A DNA stretch of 64,000 nt, taken from the NCBI RefSeq assembly GCF_009377205.1, contig NZ_VJZE01000003.1, forward strand, positions 25,226 through 89,225, given 5' to 3'. The notes under the pieces were generated by a model that worked only from the letters and a program-made list of their open reading frames with translations, did no database searches and was not told the DNA's origin. This DNA is from Streptomyces phyllanthi. GTDB lineage: Bacteria; Actinomycetota; Actinomycetes; Streptomycetales; Streptomycetaceae. A program made the translations under genes and the position numbers. This document shows positions 63,908 through 64,000 of this stretch, one piece after another. How positions within the stretch are numbered: position 1 is the stretch's first letter; each line of letters begins with the position of its first letter.

Positions 63908-64000
63908 GCACGCCGCGCAGTCCCCGTCCGGGCCTTCCCGCCTTGGTCGCCCCGGCGGGGTGGCCGGAATGAGCAGGGCAACGTGGCGCAGGCCCAAGCC

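Noticed and set aside
1..64000. CRISPR arrays, rRNA, tRNA genes and integrase/att pairs
   Set aside because: No regularly spaced repeats, rRNA-like stretches, full tRNA structures or integrase genes were found by reading either strand.

Overview
The window is very GC-rich and has the codon use, GTG/TTG starts, twin-arginine signals and SARP-type regulator expected of an actinomycete, most likely a Streptomyces. All calls come from reading the sequence; no database search was run.

Positions 1-26615 are a phosphonate biosynthetic gene cluster with hybrid NRPS/PKS genes. PEP phosphomutase (14362) and phosphonopyruvate decarboxylase (15303) make phosphonoacetaldehyde. A zinc alcohol dehydrogenase (18797) could reduce it to 2-hydroxyethylphosphonate. 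A 2-hydroxyethylphosphonate dioxygenase (10446, all three iron ligands present) would give hydroxymethylphosphonate. A D-2-hydroxyacid-type dehydrogenase (13282) and an aldehyde dehydrogenase (11804) could take that on to phosphonoformaldehyde and phosphonoformate, as in early phosphinothricin biosynthesis. Around this core are a C-A-PCP NRPS (cut by the window edge), a PKS module with the unusual order KS-AT-KR-DH-ACP, a free condensation domain, panB and panC homologues, a class III aminotransferase, a beta-lactamase-fold enzyme, a dTMP-kinase-like protein, a methyltransferase, a 2-oxoglutarate oxygenase and a second D-2-hydroxyacid dehydrogenase. Most genes overlap by 1-4 bases in long operons. 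One ArsR-like regulator (16502-17416) sits in the middle on the opposite strand.

Positions 26616-32502, after a 13-bp-stem terminator, hold a compact six-gene unit that looks like a RiPP or peptide-scaffold system. It has a 22-residue leader-like peptide with a YxxP motif and no Asp/Glu, a strong hairpin, an AsnB-type amidotransferase with a fused C-terminal PqqD/RRE-like domain, an AurF-like di-iron oxygenase with ligand spacing identical to AurF, an MFS exporter, a nucleotidyltransferase and a stand-alone PqqD-like protein. No lasso protease or PEARL is present. This unit and its link to the phosphonate genes are the main novelty candidates.

Positions 32503-37363 hold a Ser/Cys-rich membrane protein, a Tat-exported flavin amine oxidase and a frameshifted CASTOR/POLLUX-type ion-channel gene.

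Positions 37492-49322 are an L-fucose utilisation locus: GntR/FCD regulator, ribose-type ABC importer, an FAH-family hydrolase, an L-fuconate dehydratase-like enolase, an SDR, an aldo/keto reductase and a secreted GH29 alpha-L-fucosidase. A 15-bp palindrome (consensus ATACATCSGATGTAT) recurs upstream of the transcription units and is a good candidate operator.

Positions 49323-64000 are a looser accessory region: isochorismatase-like hydrolase, decayed P450, FMN-reductase and SDR genes, pirin and DoxX genes, two paralogous secreted repeat proteins, a GH43-like secreted protein, RpiR, SARP, HxlR-fragment and XRE regulators, and a truncated IS5-family element with a -1 frameshift signal.
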